Source: Pseudoflavonifractor sp964504285
Lineage (GTDB): Bacteria; Bacillota; Clostridia; Oscillospirales; Oscillospiraceae
Direction of reading: 5' to 3'
Assembly: GCA_964504285.1 (NCBI GenBank)
Contig: CAZDDZ010000001.1
Span: 62,001 to 126,000, forward strand
DNA length: 64,000 nucleotides
Shown here: positions 40,809-49,935 of the stretch, piece by piece
Position numbering within the stretch: the first letter of the stretch is position 1
Layout of the letters: every line of letters begins with the position of its first letter
Program-made: the position numbers and the translations under genes
Notes under the pieces: model-generated
What the model was told of the DNA's origin: nothing
Database searches by the model: none
Seen by the model: the letters and a program-made list of their open reading frames with translations, nothing else

Positions 40809-43800
40809 ATGATGGTCAAGGACGTATACTACGGCAAGACCCTGCGCAAGAGCTACGCCCGCCATGAGGAAGTCATGGAAATGCCCAATCTGCTGGAACT
40901 GCAAAAGAATTCTTACCAGTGGTTTTTGGACAAGGGCCTTCGGGAGGTCTTTCGCGACGTAGCCTCCATTACCGACTATGCGGGCAACCTGGAGCTCTCC
41001 TTTATGGACTACTCCATGGACGAGGCTCCCAAGTACAACGTGGAGGAGTGCAAGGCCAGAGACGCTACCTATGCCGCCCCTATCAAGGTGCGGGTGCGTC
41101 TGCGCAACAAGGAGACCGAGGAAATCAAGGAGCAGGAGATTTTCATGGGCGATTTCCCGCTCATGACCAATGCAGGCACTTTTGTCATCAATGGTGCTGA
41201 GCGCGTCATTGTCTCCCAGATCGTACGTTCCCCCGGCATCTACTATTCCAAGGATGCCGATAAGGCTGAGAACCTTACCTATTCCACTACCGTTATTCCC
41301 TACCGCGGCGCGTGGCTGGAGTACGAGACCGATCTCAGCGACATTTTCTATGTGCGCATTGATAAGAACCGCAAGCTGCCCATCACCAGCTTTATTCGCG
41401 CCGTAGGCCCCAAGACCGACGCGGAAATTCTGGAGCTGTTCGGCGAGGATCCCCGTATAGTAGCGACCTTGGAAAAGGATACGTGTAAAACCTATGAGGA
41501 GGCCCTGCTGGAGGTTTACCGCAAGCTGCGTCCCGGTGAGCCCCCCACGGTGGACTCTGCCGAGAGCCTTTTAAACTCGCTGTTCTTTGACCCCCGCCGT
41601 TATGACCTGTCCGCCGTGGGCCGCTATAAGTTTAATAAGAAGCTGGCCCTGTGGCACCGTTTAACCGGCCATAAGCTGGCGTTGCCTGTGGCTGACCCCA
41701 TGACCGGCGAAATTATCGCTGAGGCGGGTGAGCTTCTGACCCGTGAGCGCGCCCACGAGCTGGATAGCCGCGGCGTCAACGAGGTCTCCCTCCAGATTGA
41801 GGATCGTGCCGTCAAGGCGTTCTCCAACGGCATGGTGGATATGAAGCACTTCGTCTCCTTTAATCCAGAGGAGTGCGGTATTAGCGAGCGCGTGCGTTTC
41901 AGCGTTCTCCGCGAGATGCTGGAGCAGTTCTCCGGCGACGAGGAAGGGCTCAAGGAGGCCGTCCGCGACCGTATGGACGACCTGATTCCCAAGCACATCA
42001 CCGTGGACGACATGATGGCCTCGATTAACTACCTCAACGGACTCGCCTTCGGTATCGGCATTGACGATGACATTGACCATCTGGGCAACCGCCGCCTGCG
42101 CTGCGTGGGTGAGCTGCTTCAGAACCAGTTCCGCATCGGCTTTTCCCGCATGGAGCGCGTGATCCGCGAGCGCATGACCATTCAGGATCTGGATATTGTC
42201 ACCCCCCAGAGTCTCATCAATATCCGTCCCGTCACCGCTTCGATTAAGGAGTTCTTTGGCTCCAGCCCCTTAAGCCAGTTCATGGATCAGACCAATCCTC
42301 TGGCAGAGCTGACGCACAAGCGCCGTATGTCGGCCCTGGGCCCGGGCGGTCTGTCCCGTGACCGCGCCTCCTTCGACGTGCGTGACGTCCATTACAGCCA
42401 CTACGGCCGCCTTTGCCCCATTGAGACCCCGGAAGGTCCCAACATCGGCCTGATTTCCTACATGGCTTCCTACGCCCGTATTAACCGTTACGGCTTTATC
42501 GAGGCACCCTACCGCAAGGTGGACCGCAAGACCGGCTGCCTTACTGACATTATCGACTATATGACCGCGGACATTGAGGATGAGTATGTTATCGCCCAGG
42601 CCACCGAGCCCACGGACGAGAACAACCACCTGGTGCGCGACCGTATTACCTGCCGTCACCGCAACGAGATTATTGAAGTAGACCGCGAGAATGTGGACTA
42701 TATCGATGTATCCCCCAAGATGATGGTGTCCATCGCAACCGCCATGATTCCCTTCCTGGAAAACGACGACGCAAACCGTGCCCTCATGGGCGCTAACATG
42801 CAGCGTCAGGCCGTGCCTCTGCTGACCACCCAGGCCCCCATCGTAGGCACCGGTCAGGAGCACAAAAACTGCATTGACTCCGAGGTCGCCATTCTGGCTG
42901 AGGACGAGGGCGTGGTTACCCGTGTCTCGGCCGACTATATCTCGGTGCGCTATCAGGGCGGCCGCGTGGTTGACCATAAGCTCACCAAGTTCCTCCGCTC
43001 CAACCACGGCACCTGTATTAACCAGCGTCCTATTGTCACCGCAGGAGAGCAGGTTGCCAAGGGCGACGTGCTGGCCGACGGCCCCTCTACCGATAACGGT
43101 GAGGTCGCCCTGGGCAAGAATATTCTCATGGGCTTTATGACCTGGGAAGGCTACAACTACGAGGACGCCATCCTCCTCAACGAGCGTATGGTCAAGGACG
43201 ATGTTTTCACCTCCATCCACATTGAGGAATACGAAACTGAATCCCGCGACACCAAGCTGGGCCCCGAGGAAATTACCCGCGACATCCCCAACGTGGGCGA
43301 GGATGCCCTGAAGGATCTGGACGAGCGCGGCATTATCCGTGTAGGCGCCGAGGTGCGCTCCGGTGATATTCTGGTGGGTAAGGTTACTCCCAAGGGCGAG
43401 ACCGACCTCACTGCCGAGGAGCGGCTGCTCCGTGCCATTTTTGGCGAGAAGGCCCGCGAGGTGCGTGACACCTCCCTCAAGGTGCCCCACGGCGAGAGCG
43501 GCATTATCGTGGACGTAAAGGTCTTTACCCGTGAGGCCGGCGACGAGCTGAGCCCCGGCGTAAACATGGTTGTCCGCGTCTATATTGCCCAGAAGCGTAA
43601 AATTTCTGTGGGCGATAAGATGGCCGGCCGTCACGGAAACAAGGGCGTTGTCTCCCGCATTATGCCCCAGGAGGATATGCCCTTCCTGCCTGACGGTACC
43701 CCTCTGGACATTGTTTTGAACCCTCTGGGCGTGCCTTCCCGTATGAACATCGGGCAGGTGCTGGAGGTTCACTTGGGCTACGCCGCCAAGGCCCTGGGCT

Positions 43801-44534
43801 GGAAGGTTGCTACCCCCATCTTTAACGGCGCCAACGAGCCCGAGATTGAGGCTACCCTTGAGATGGCCGGCTACGAGAAGGACGGCAAGAGCTGGCTATA
43901 CGACGGCCGTACCGGCGAGCGGTTTGATAACCGTGTCACCGTGGGCTACGTCTACTTCCTCAAGCTGCACCATCTGGTTGACGATAAGATTCACGCACGT
44001 TCCACCGGCCCGTACTCCCTGGTTACCCAGCAGCCCTTGGGCGGTAAGGCACAGTTCGGCGGACAGCGCTTCGGCGAAATGGAAGTGTGGGCTCTGGAAG
44101 CTTACGGCGCAGCCTACACCCTCCAGGAGATTTTGACCGTCAAGTCCGATGACGTGACCGGACGTGTCCGCACCTATGAGGCCATTGTCAAGGGTCACAA
44201 CGTGCCCAAGCCCGGCGTACCCGAATCCTTTAAGGTACTGGTCAAGGAGCTCCAGTCCCTGTGCCTTGACATCAAGGTACTGGACAATAAGGGCGAAGAG
44301 ATTGAGCTTAAGGACGAGGAAGAGGACAACTTCCAGCCCGACCGCGTCCGTGACGATGAGCTCTACGGCGTGGAAGCTGCCGCCGAGAGTGAGTTTGCCG
44401 CCGCCGGCTTTACCCTCAAGGCCGAGAGTGACGACGACGATCTGCTGGCTTCCGACTCGGAGGACGCAGACGACTTCGGTGACGAGGACATTGATGACGA
44501 TTTGTTGGTTGATGATCTCGAGGACGAAGAATAA
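40809..44534 (+). CDS. rpoB: RNA polymerase beta subunit
   Basis: This core transcription subunit of 1241 residues starts MMVKDVYYGKTLRKSYARHEEVMEMPNLLELQKNSYQWF. The rifampicin-region segment GSSPLSQFMDQTNPLAELTHKRRMSALGPGGLSRDRASFDVRDVH, the IETPEGPNIGLI motif and KISVGDKMAGRHGNKGVVS are intact. The last 50 residues are a very acidic tail (Asp/Glu-rich, ending DDLLVDDLEDEE) beyond the usual end. Its ATG lies 11 bases after GAGGTG. The usual rplJ-rplL genes are not upstream; rpoB has its own promoter. rpoC follows after 20 bp. Confidence 0.98.
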   Translation: MMVKDVYYGKTLRKSYARHEEVMEMPNLLELQKNSYQWFLDKGLREVFRDVASITDYAGNLELSFMDYSMDEAPKYNVEECKARDATYAAPIKVRVRLRNKETEEIKEQEIFMGDFPLMTNAGTFVINGAERVIVSQIVRSPGIYYSKDADKAENLTYSTTVIPYRGAWLEYETDLSDIFYVRIDKNRKLPITSFIRAVGPKTDAEILELFGEDPRIVATLEKDTCKTYEEALLEVYRKLRPGEPPTVDSAESLLNSLFFDPRRYDLSAVGRYKFNKKLALWHRLTGHKLALPVADPMTGEIIAEAGELLTRERAHELDSRGVNEVSLQIEDRAVKAFSNGMVDMKHFVSFNPEECGISERVRFSVLREMLEQFSGDEEGLKEAVRDRMDDLIPKHITVDDMMASINYLNGLAFGIGIDDDIDHLGNRRLRCVGELLQNQFRIGFSRMERVIRERMTIQDLDIVTPQSLINIRPVTASIKEFFGSSPLSQFMDQTNPLAELTHKRRMSALGPGGLSRDRASFDVRDVHYSHYGRLCPIETPEGPNIGLISYMASYARINRYGFIEAPYRKVDRKTGCLTDIIDYMTADIEDEYVIAQATEPTDENNHLVRDRITCRHRNEIIEVDRENVDYIDVSPKMMVSIATAMIPFLENDDANRALMGANMQRQAVPLLTTQAPIVGTGQEHKNCIDSEVAILAEDEGVVTRVSADYISVRYQGGRVVDHKLTKFLRSNHGTCINQRPIVTAGEQVAKGDVLADGPSTDNGEVALGKNILMGFMTWEGYNYEDAILLNERMVKDDVFTSIHIEEYETESRDTKLGPEEITRDIPNVGEDALKDLDERGIIRVGAEVRSGDILVGKVTPKGETDLTAEERLLRAIFGEKAREVRDTSLKVPHGESGIIVDVKVFTREAGDELSPGVNMVVRVYIAQKRKISVGDKMAGRHGNKGVVSRIMPQEDMPFLPDGTPLDIVLNPLGVPSRMNIGQVLEVHLGYAAKALGWKVATPIFNGANEPEIEATLEMAGYEKDGKSWLYDGRTGERFDNRVTVGYVYFLKLHHLVDDKIHARSTGPYSLVTQQPLGGKAQFGGQRFGEMEVWALEAYGAAYTLQEILTVKSDDVTGRVRTYEAIVKGHNVPKPGVPESFKVLVKELQSLCLDIKVLDNKGEEIELKDEEEDNFQPDRVRDDELYGVEAAAESEFAAAGFTLKAESDDDDLLASDSEDADDFGDEDIDDDLLVDDLEDEE

Positions 44535-44554
44535 GAAAGGGAGGACGATAGAAT

Positions 44555-47500
44555 ATGAGTTATGCAGAGTTTGACGCAATCCGAATTGGCATCGCCTCCC
44601 CGGAGCAGATTAAAGAGTGGTCCTATGGCGAGGTAAAAAAGCCGGAGACCATTAACTACCGCACCCTTAAGCCGGAGCGGGACGGCCTGTTCTGTGAGAA
44701 AATCTTTGGGCCAACCAAGGATTGGGAATGCCACTGCGGCAAGTATAAGAAAATTCGTTATAAGGGTAAGGTTTGCGACCGCTGCGGCGTTGAGGTTACT
44801 CGTGCCAAGGTGCGCCGCGAGCGCATGGGCCATATCGAGCTGGCCGCCCCCGTTTCCCATATCTGGTACTTTAAGGGCATTCCCTCCCGTATGGGTCTCC
44901 TGCTGGACATCTCCCCCCGTATTTTGGAGAAGGTCCTTTACTTTGCCAGCTATATTGTTACCGATCCCGGCTTCTCTCCTCTGGCCAAAAACCAGATTCT
45001 CTCTGAGAAGGAGTACCGCGACATGCGGGAGAAGTACGAGGACGACTTCTCTGCCGGTATGGGTGCCGAGGCCGTCAAGAAGCTTCTGGACGACATCAAC
45101 CTGGACGAGATGAGCGAGCAGCTTCGCAATGAGCTGAAGGATGCCGCTGGTCAGAAGAAGGCCCGCATTGTTAAGCGCCTGGAAGTGGTAGACGCTTTCC
45201 GTCTCTCGGGCAATAAGCCCTCCTGGATGATTATCGATGTGTTGCCTGTTATTCCTCCCGAGCTGCGCCCCATGGTGCAGCTGGACGGCGGCCGCTTCGC
45301 AACCTCAGACCTCAATGATCTCTACCGCCGGGTGATTAACCGTAACAATCGCCTTAAGCGTCTCATTCAGCTCAATGCCCCCGACATCATTGTCCGCAAT
45401 GAGAAGCGTATGCTCCAGGAGGCTGTGGATGCCCTCATCGACAACGGCCGCCGGGGCCGCGCCGTCACCGGCGCCAACAACCGTGCCCTTAAGAGCCTGT
45501 CCGACATGCTCAAGGGTAAGCAGGGCCGCTTCCGTCAGAACCTGCTGGGTAAGCGCGTGGACTACTCGGGCCGCTCGGTTATCGTGGTTGGCCCTGAAAT
45601 GAAGATTTACCAGTGCGGCCTTCCCAAGGAAATGGCGATTGAGCTGTTCCGCCCCTTCGTCATGAAGAAGCTGGTGGAGAACGGTGTGGCCAACAACATT
45701 AAGTCTGCAAAGAAGATGGTTGACAAGGGCAAGGCCGAGGTTTGGGATGCGCTGGAGTTCGTCATTAAAGAACACCCCGTTATGCTAAACCGTGCGCCGA
45801 CCCTGCATAGACTGGGCATCCAGGCCTTTGAGCCTGTGCTGGTCGAGGGCCGCGCCATTAAGCTCCATCCCCTGGTGTGTACCGCCTTTAACGCCGACTT
45901 TGACGGCGACCAGATGGCTGTCCACGTCCCCCTGTCCGCAGAGGCACAGACCGAGGCTCGGGTGCTCATGCTCTCGGCCAACAACCTTCTGCGTCCCCAG
46001 GACGGCGGCCCTGTTACCGTTCCTACCCAGGACATGGTTCTGGGCTCCTATTACCTGACCTATGAGCGCTATCCCGCCCACGGCAAGGAGATTACCTTTG
46101 AAGATTGCGCCGCCGTCAAGGCTGCCATCGATGCCGGTACCATCACGGAGGATGACTATATCTGGGTGAAGAATCCCGGAAGCCAGGACGACATTCCCAC
46201 TTATGCAGGCCTGGCCATTCAGACTCCCGAGGGCGAGTTACCCCACGAGGTTCTGCATGCCTACGCCAGTGATGGTGAGGCACGCCTGGCCTATGACGAG
46301 GAAGAGCTGGAGCTTCATGTGCCCATCATGGTCCGCCGTGAGCGTGAAATTAACGGGGAAAAGCAAAGCAAGCTGGTGCGCACCACTGTGGGCCGTCTGA
46401 TTTTCAACGACGGCATTCCTCAGGACCTGGGCTTTGTGGATCGCAATGATCCCGCGCAGATGTTTGACCCCGAAATCAACTTTACCACCGGCAAGAAGCA
46501 GTTGGGCAAGATTATCGACAAGTGTATTGCCAAGTACGGCTTTAACGTCTCCGCCGGTGTGCTGGATACCATTAAGGCCCGGGGCTATAAGTTCTCTACC
46601 CGAGGCGCACTGACGGTTTCTATCTCCGATATGACCGTGCCTCCCGAGAAGCCCGCCATGATTGCCGCTACCGAACAGGAGATCGTCAAGATTGAGCGCC
46701 AATTTAAGCGCGGCCTGCTTACTGAGGACGAGCGCTACCGGTTGGCGGTTTCCGCCTGGGAGCGCACCACCAAGGAAGTTACCGACGCCATGATGGCCTG
46801 CCTGGATCGCTACAACCCAATCTGGATGATGGCTGACTCCGGCGCCCGTGGTAGCACCGCCCAGATTCGTCAGCTGGCCGCCATGCGTGGTCTGATGGCC
46901 GATACCTCTGGTCGCACCATCGAAATCCCCATTAAGGCGAACTTCCGTGAGGGACTGAGCGTCCTGGAATACTTCATCTCCTCCAGAGGTGCCCGTAAGG
47001 GTCTGGCCGATACTGCTCTGCGTACCGCCGACTCCGGTTACCTGACCCGTCGTCTGGTTGACGTCTCCCAGGAGGTCATCATCCGCGAGCACGACTGCGG
47101 TACTCACGATGGTATCCTGGTCTCCGAAATTGCCGAGAACGGCCAGGTCATTGAAACCTTCGGTGAGCGTCTCAAGGGCCGCTATCCCGTGGAGGACATC
47201 CTGGATCCCAAGACCGGCGAGGTTTTGATTGACAAGGATACGCTCATGACCGTAGACGACGCCAAGCTGCTGGAAGCCCATGGTATCTACCAGGTACTCC
47301 TGCGCAGCGTGCTCACCTGTGACGCCCGCAGCGGCGTGTGCTCTAAGTGCTACGGTATTAACCTGGCCATTGGTGAGGCCGTGGGCGCGGGCGAGGCTGT
47401 CGGCATCATTGCCGCCCAGTCCATCGGTGAACCCGGTACCCAGCTGACCATGCGTACCTTCCACACCGGCGGCGTTGCCGGTGGCGATATTACCCAGGGT

Positions 47501-48301
47501 CTGCCCCGCGTTGAAGAACTTTTTGAGGCCCGTAAGCCCAAGAAGATGGCTCAGCTGGCAGAAATTAATGGCAGAATTTCCATTGAGGAAGCCAAGCGCG
47601 GCGGCATGTGCAGCGTGAATATTACCGCCGATGACGGCGAGGTAGTCACCTATGCGCTGCCCTATTCCTCCGGCATTCGCGTCAAGGACGGCGACAGAGT
47701 GGAGAAGGGTATGGAGCTTACTGACGGTGCTCTCTATCCCCAGGACGTGCTGCGTACCCGCGGCGTTTCCGCTGTTCACAATTACCTGATTGCCGAGGTG
47801 CAGAAGCCCTACCGTCAGCAGGGCGTTGACATCAATGACAAGCACATTGAGGTTATCTGCCGCCAGATGATGCGCAAGGTACGGGTGGAGGAGGCTGGCG
47901 ATTCCGAGCTTCTCTCCGGCTCCACCGTGGATATTATTGAGTTTAAGGACGCTGTTAAGTCTGTTCAGGCCCGAATTGATGCCGGTGAGACCAATGACGG
48001 TCTGGAACTGAAGGTACCCACCTGTACCCGCCTGCTTATGGGTATCACCAAGGCGTCTTTGGCCACGGAGAGCTTCCTCTCCGCCGCATCCTTCCAGGAG
48101 ACCACCAAGGTCCTCACCGAGGCTGCTATTAAGGGTAAGGTGGACCACCTGTTGGGTCTGAAGGAGAACGTCATTATCGGCAAGCTTATTCCCGCCGGTT
48201 CGGGTCTTGCCCAGTATCGCCAGTACGACGAACAGGTAGATACCGAGGATAACCGTGCTCCCGACCATGCCACCGCTCAGCTCATGCGTTCCTCTTTCTA
48301 A
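44555..48301 (+). CDS. rpoC: RNA polymerase beta-prime subunit
   Basis: This core transcription subunit of 1248 residues has an N-terminal zinc-binding domain (CHCGKYKKIRYKGKVCDRCGVEVT, about 60-85), the lid and rudder regions, and the catalytic magnesium motif NADFDGDQMAVH (about 445-456). The second half has the trigger-loop/bridge region ADSGARGSTAQIRQLAAMRGLM and a second Cys cluster (CDARSGVCSKCYGINLA). The length fits Clostridia, without the large insert of proteobacteria. It is cotranscribed with rpoB and ends at a strong hairpin. Confidence 0.98.
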   Translation: MSYAEFDAIRIGIASPEQIKEWSYGEVKKPETINYRTLKPERDGLFCEKIFGPTKDWECHCGKYKKIRYKGKVCDRCGVEVTRAKVRRERMGHIELAAPVSHIWYFKGIPSRMGLLLDISPRILEKVLYFASYIVTDPGFSPLAKNQILSEKEYRDMREKYEDDFSAGMGAEAVKKLLDDINLDEMSEQLRNELKDAAGQKKARIVKRLEVVDAFRLSGNKPSWMIIDVLPVIPPELRPMVQLDGGRFATSDLNDLYRRVINRNNRLKRLIQLNAPDIIVRNEKRMLQEAVDALIDNGRRGRAVTGANNRALKSLSDMLKGKQGRFRQNLLGKRVDYSGRSVIVVGPEMKIYQCGLPKEMAIELFRPFVMKKLVENGVANNIKSAKKMVDKGKAEVWDALEFVIKEHPVMLNRAPTLHRLGIQAFEPVLVEGRAIKLHPLVCTAFNADFDGDQMAVHVPLSAEAQTEARVLMLSANNLLRPQDGGPVTVPTQDMVLGSYYLTYERYPAHGKEITFEDCAAVKAAIDAGTITEDDYIWVKNPGSQDDIPTYAGLAIQTPEGELPHEVLHAYASDGEARLAYDEEELELHVPIMVRREREINGEKQSKLVRTTVGRLIFNDGIPQDLGFVDRNDPAQMFDPEINFTTGKKQLGKIIDKCIAKYGFNVSAGVLDTIKARGYKFSTRGALTVSISDMTVPPEKPAMIAATEQEIVKIERQFKRGLLTEDERYRLAVSAWERTTKEVTDAMMACLDRYNPIWMMADSGARGSTAQIRQLAAMRGLMADTSGRTIEIPIKANFREGLSVLEYFISSRGARKGLADTALRTADSGYLTRRLVDVSQEVIIREHDCGTHDGILVSEIAENGQVIETFGERLKGRYPVEDILDPKTGEVLIDKDTLMTVDDAKLLEAHGIYQVLLRSVLTCDARSGVCSKCYGINLAIGEAVGAGEAVGIIAAQSIGEPGTQLTMRTFHTGGVAGGDITQGLPRVEELFEARKPKKMAQLAEINGRISIEEAKRGGMCSVNITADDGEVVTYALPYSSGIRVKDGDRVEKGMELTDGALYPQDVLRTRGVSAVHNYLIAEVQKPYRQQGVDINDKHIEVICRQMMRKVRVEEAGDSELLSGSTVDIIEFKDAVKSVQARIDAGETNDGLELKVPTCTRLLMGITKASLATESFLSAASFQETTKVLTEAAIKGKVDHLLGLKENVIIGKLIPAGSGLAQYRQYDEQVDTEDNRAPDHATAQLMRSSF

Positions 48302-48336
48302 GCTACCGGCTAAGAAAGACGGCAGTATTATACAGA

Positions 48337-48374
48337 AAAAATATGGGCGCTGCTTTTGCAGCGCCCATATTTTG
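48337..48374 (+). terminator. Terminator of rpoB-rpoC
   Basis: Arms of about 16 bp (core ATATGGGCGCTGC with its complement) around a TTTT loop, followed by TTTTG. It lies 35 bp after the rpoC stop. Confidence 0.9.
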
Positions 48375-48661
48375 TTTAAAGATGACGGTCTTGTACCCTG
48401 TTAACCGAGGGTATGCTCTAATTATAATGCATGTTAAGAAGTGCTTTGACTTGTCAAAAAATGAAGGAAGACAGGATTCAATCCGCTGCCACAGCATCCC
48501 ATGGTGACCGCGCTTTTTGGGGGGATTTTTGCCGCCCTGCAATCACCATAGGCGTACGCGGCCTTTTACGACAAAGGTTTCTCTTGCGTTTTCTTCCCAG
48601 ATAGGTTACAATATGGTAACAAAAGGTTTCCAAATGGGAACAAGCTTAGGAGTGAAACGAC
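48375..48661 (+). other. Intergenic region with palindrome and promoter
   Basis: No gene is supported. TTTGACTTGTCAAA (48445-48458) is a perfect palindrome of unknown role. A promoter candidate, TTGCGT (48584-48589) with a 17-bp spacer and TACAAT (48607-48612), serves the hydrolase gene. It overlaps an inverted repeat GTTAC...GTAAC. Confidence 0.5.
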
Positions 48662-49456
48662 TTGAAAAAGCGTATGCTATGCCTGCTGCTTGGCCTTACC
48701 CTGGTGTTGGGCGCAACGGCTCAGGCCGCCGATACCGAGGCAACTACTGCCGCCGTGATTGTTGACGGAGTGACAATGGAACACTTTGCAGCCGCTGGAT
48801 ATGACAAAACCACGTATGCCTCATTGTACGGTATGACCCTGGCGCTACGACCCGACGCAGTGATTACCTGGGAGGATAATCAGATGGTGGCCCGGGCAGA
48901 GGATTTTACTATTTCGGCCCGCATCGGCGCGTCCTATATGGTGGTCAATGACCGCTATCTCTATATCCCTGGCGGCGTGAAGTCGGATGCGGTGGGAGAT
49001 ACGCTGGTGCCTACCCGAACCATGGCGGCCGCACTGGGTGCAACGGTGGCATGGAACAACGGCGCGGTGGAGTTTACCTCAGGGGGCACCCCGCTTATTT
49101 CCGGTGAACAGTTCTATAATACCGAGGATGTTGATCTTCTTGCCCGTGTAATCACGCACGAGAGCGGCAACCAGCCTTTAACAGGAAAAATCGCCGTGGG
49201 CAACGTTATTTTAAACCGGACAAAGGATTCACGATTTGCCGATACCATCTCCGGCGTTATTTATCAGAAGGGGCAATTTCCGGGCGCGACAAACGCCACA
49301 CCCAACGCCGAGAGTATTATTGCAGCCAAGCTTTGCCTGGACGGAGCTGTAACCGTTCCCAATGCACTCTATTTTAACGGTGCGGGCAAGGCCTGCTGGG
49401 CTTCCCGCAACAGAACGCTGTTAGCCACCATCGGCGGCCATGCGTTTTACGGGTAA
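48662..49456 (+). CDS. Secreted cell-wall hydrolase (CwlJ/SleB-type Hydrolase_2 domain)
   Basis: This exported protein of 264 residues has a signal peptide (about 1-23). A copper-amine-oxidase-N-like stalk/binding domain spans about 30-140 (VNDRYLYIPGGVKSDAVGDTLVPTRTMAAALGATVAWNNGAVEFTSGG). The C-terminal Hydrolase_2 domain spans about 150-264, with catalytic Glu in ARVITHESGNQPLTGKIAVGNVILNR. This family includes spore-cortex lytic enzymes, fitting a spore former. The start is TTG with AGGAG nine bases upstream. A family C end fragment begins 2 bp after the stop. Confidence 0.9.
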   Translation: MKKRMLCLLLGLTLVLGATAQAADTEATTAAVIVDGVTMEHFAAAGYDKTTYASLYGMTLALRPDAVITWEDNQMVARAEDFTISARIGASYMVVNDRYLYIPGGVKSDAVGDTLVPTRTMAAALGATVAWNNGAVEFTSGGTPLISGEQFYNTEDVDLLARVITHESGNQPLTGKIAVGNVILNRTKDSRFADTISGVIYQKGQFPGATNATPNAESIIAAKLCLDGAVTVPNALYFNGAGKACWASRNRTLLATIGGHAFYG

Positions 49457-49458
49457 TC

Positions 49459-49475
49459 TAGAGCGTATCTGAAAA
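49459..49475 (+). repeat. Isolated family C end fragment
   Basis: TAGAGCGTATCTGAAAA matches the family C end with one change. No matching right end is seen in the following 300 bases, so it is probably a relic, 2 bp after the hydrolase stop codon. Confidence 0.55.
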
Positions 49476-49573
49476 CTACTATTTTAAAATTGAATGCAAC
49501 AAGGTCGAGGTTTTGAGCGGCGAATAGTGTGAAAGGGGGGCGAAGCCCCCGATTTCGCCTGCGGACGGCTCTT

Positions 49574-49831
49574 TCAATAACAGAAGCGGACTGCGCACCC
49601 AGGCCGCATATGGTATTGAGCTACCACAAAAAACCCCAGCCTGTTGGGCTGAAAGACCAACTGAATACCCGGCTTGTCGGCAAAAAAGGATTCAATTGCG
49701 GCGATTGTTTCGTCACCTGCGTCATCTAAGGAAAAATACTGCCCGCCGCAGGTATCGTGAAGATGTACCGCGATGCCCTTTTCTGCCATGCTGTGTTTAA
49801 ACTCCAGGAATTTGTCCAGCGTTAATATCAT
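49574..49831 (-). CDS. Small conserved protein (HLHDTCGGQYF motif)
   Basis: This 85-residue soluble protein starts MILTLDKFLEFKHSMAEKGIAVHLHDTCGGQYFSLDD. The HLHDTCGG cluster (two His, Asp, Cys) looks like a conserved functional or metal site, and the rest is compact alpha/beta. I recall similar small proteins in Ruminococcaceae but cannot name a function. GAGGTG six bases upstream sets the ATG at 49831 (an in-frame GTG lies 9 bases earlier). It is transcribed divergently from addB out of one symmetric promoter. Confidence 0.8.
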   Translation of the reverse strand: MILTLDKFLEFKHSMAEKGIAVHLHDTCGGQYFSLDDAGDETIAAIESFFADKPGIQLVFQPNRLGFFVVAQYHMRPGCAVRFCY

Positions 49832-49851
49832 AAGGAACACCTCTTTTCCTG

Positions 49852-49889
49852 ATTATAGCATTGTCTGCCGACGCGGACAATGCTATAAT
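49852..49889. promoter_or_regulatory. Symmetric bidirectional promoter for addB and the small divergent gene
   Basis: The perfect inverted repeat ATTATAGCATTGTC (49852-49865) and GACAATGCTATAAT (49876-49889) has a 10-bp centre. Plus strand: TTGTCT (49861-49866), 17 bp, TATAAT (49884-49889). Minus strand: TTGTCC (49875-49880), 17 bp, TATAAT (49852-49857). Each -35 lies in the other's spacer, so only one polymerase can bind at a time. Confidence 0.85.
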
Positions 49890-49935
49890 TTATAAAAGAA
49901 TTGTTATGGAGAGAAGTCGGAAGGAGGGAAGCAAT

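Noticed and set aside
42270..43772. 500-codon open frame antisense to rpoB
   Set aside because: It mirrors the codon pattern of a highly expressed GC-rich gene, has no ribosome site and a composition unlike any protein family; the same holds for the 676-codon frame antisense to rpoC (46238-48268).
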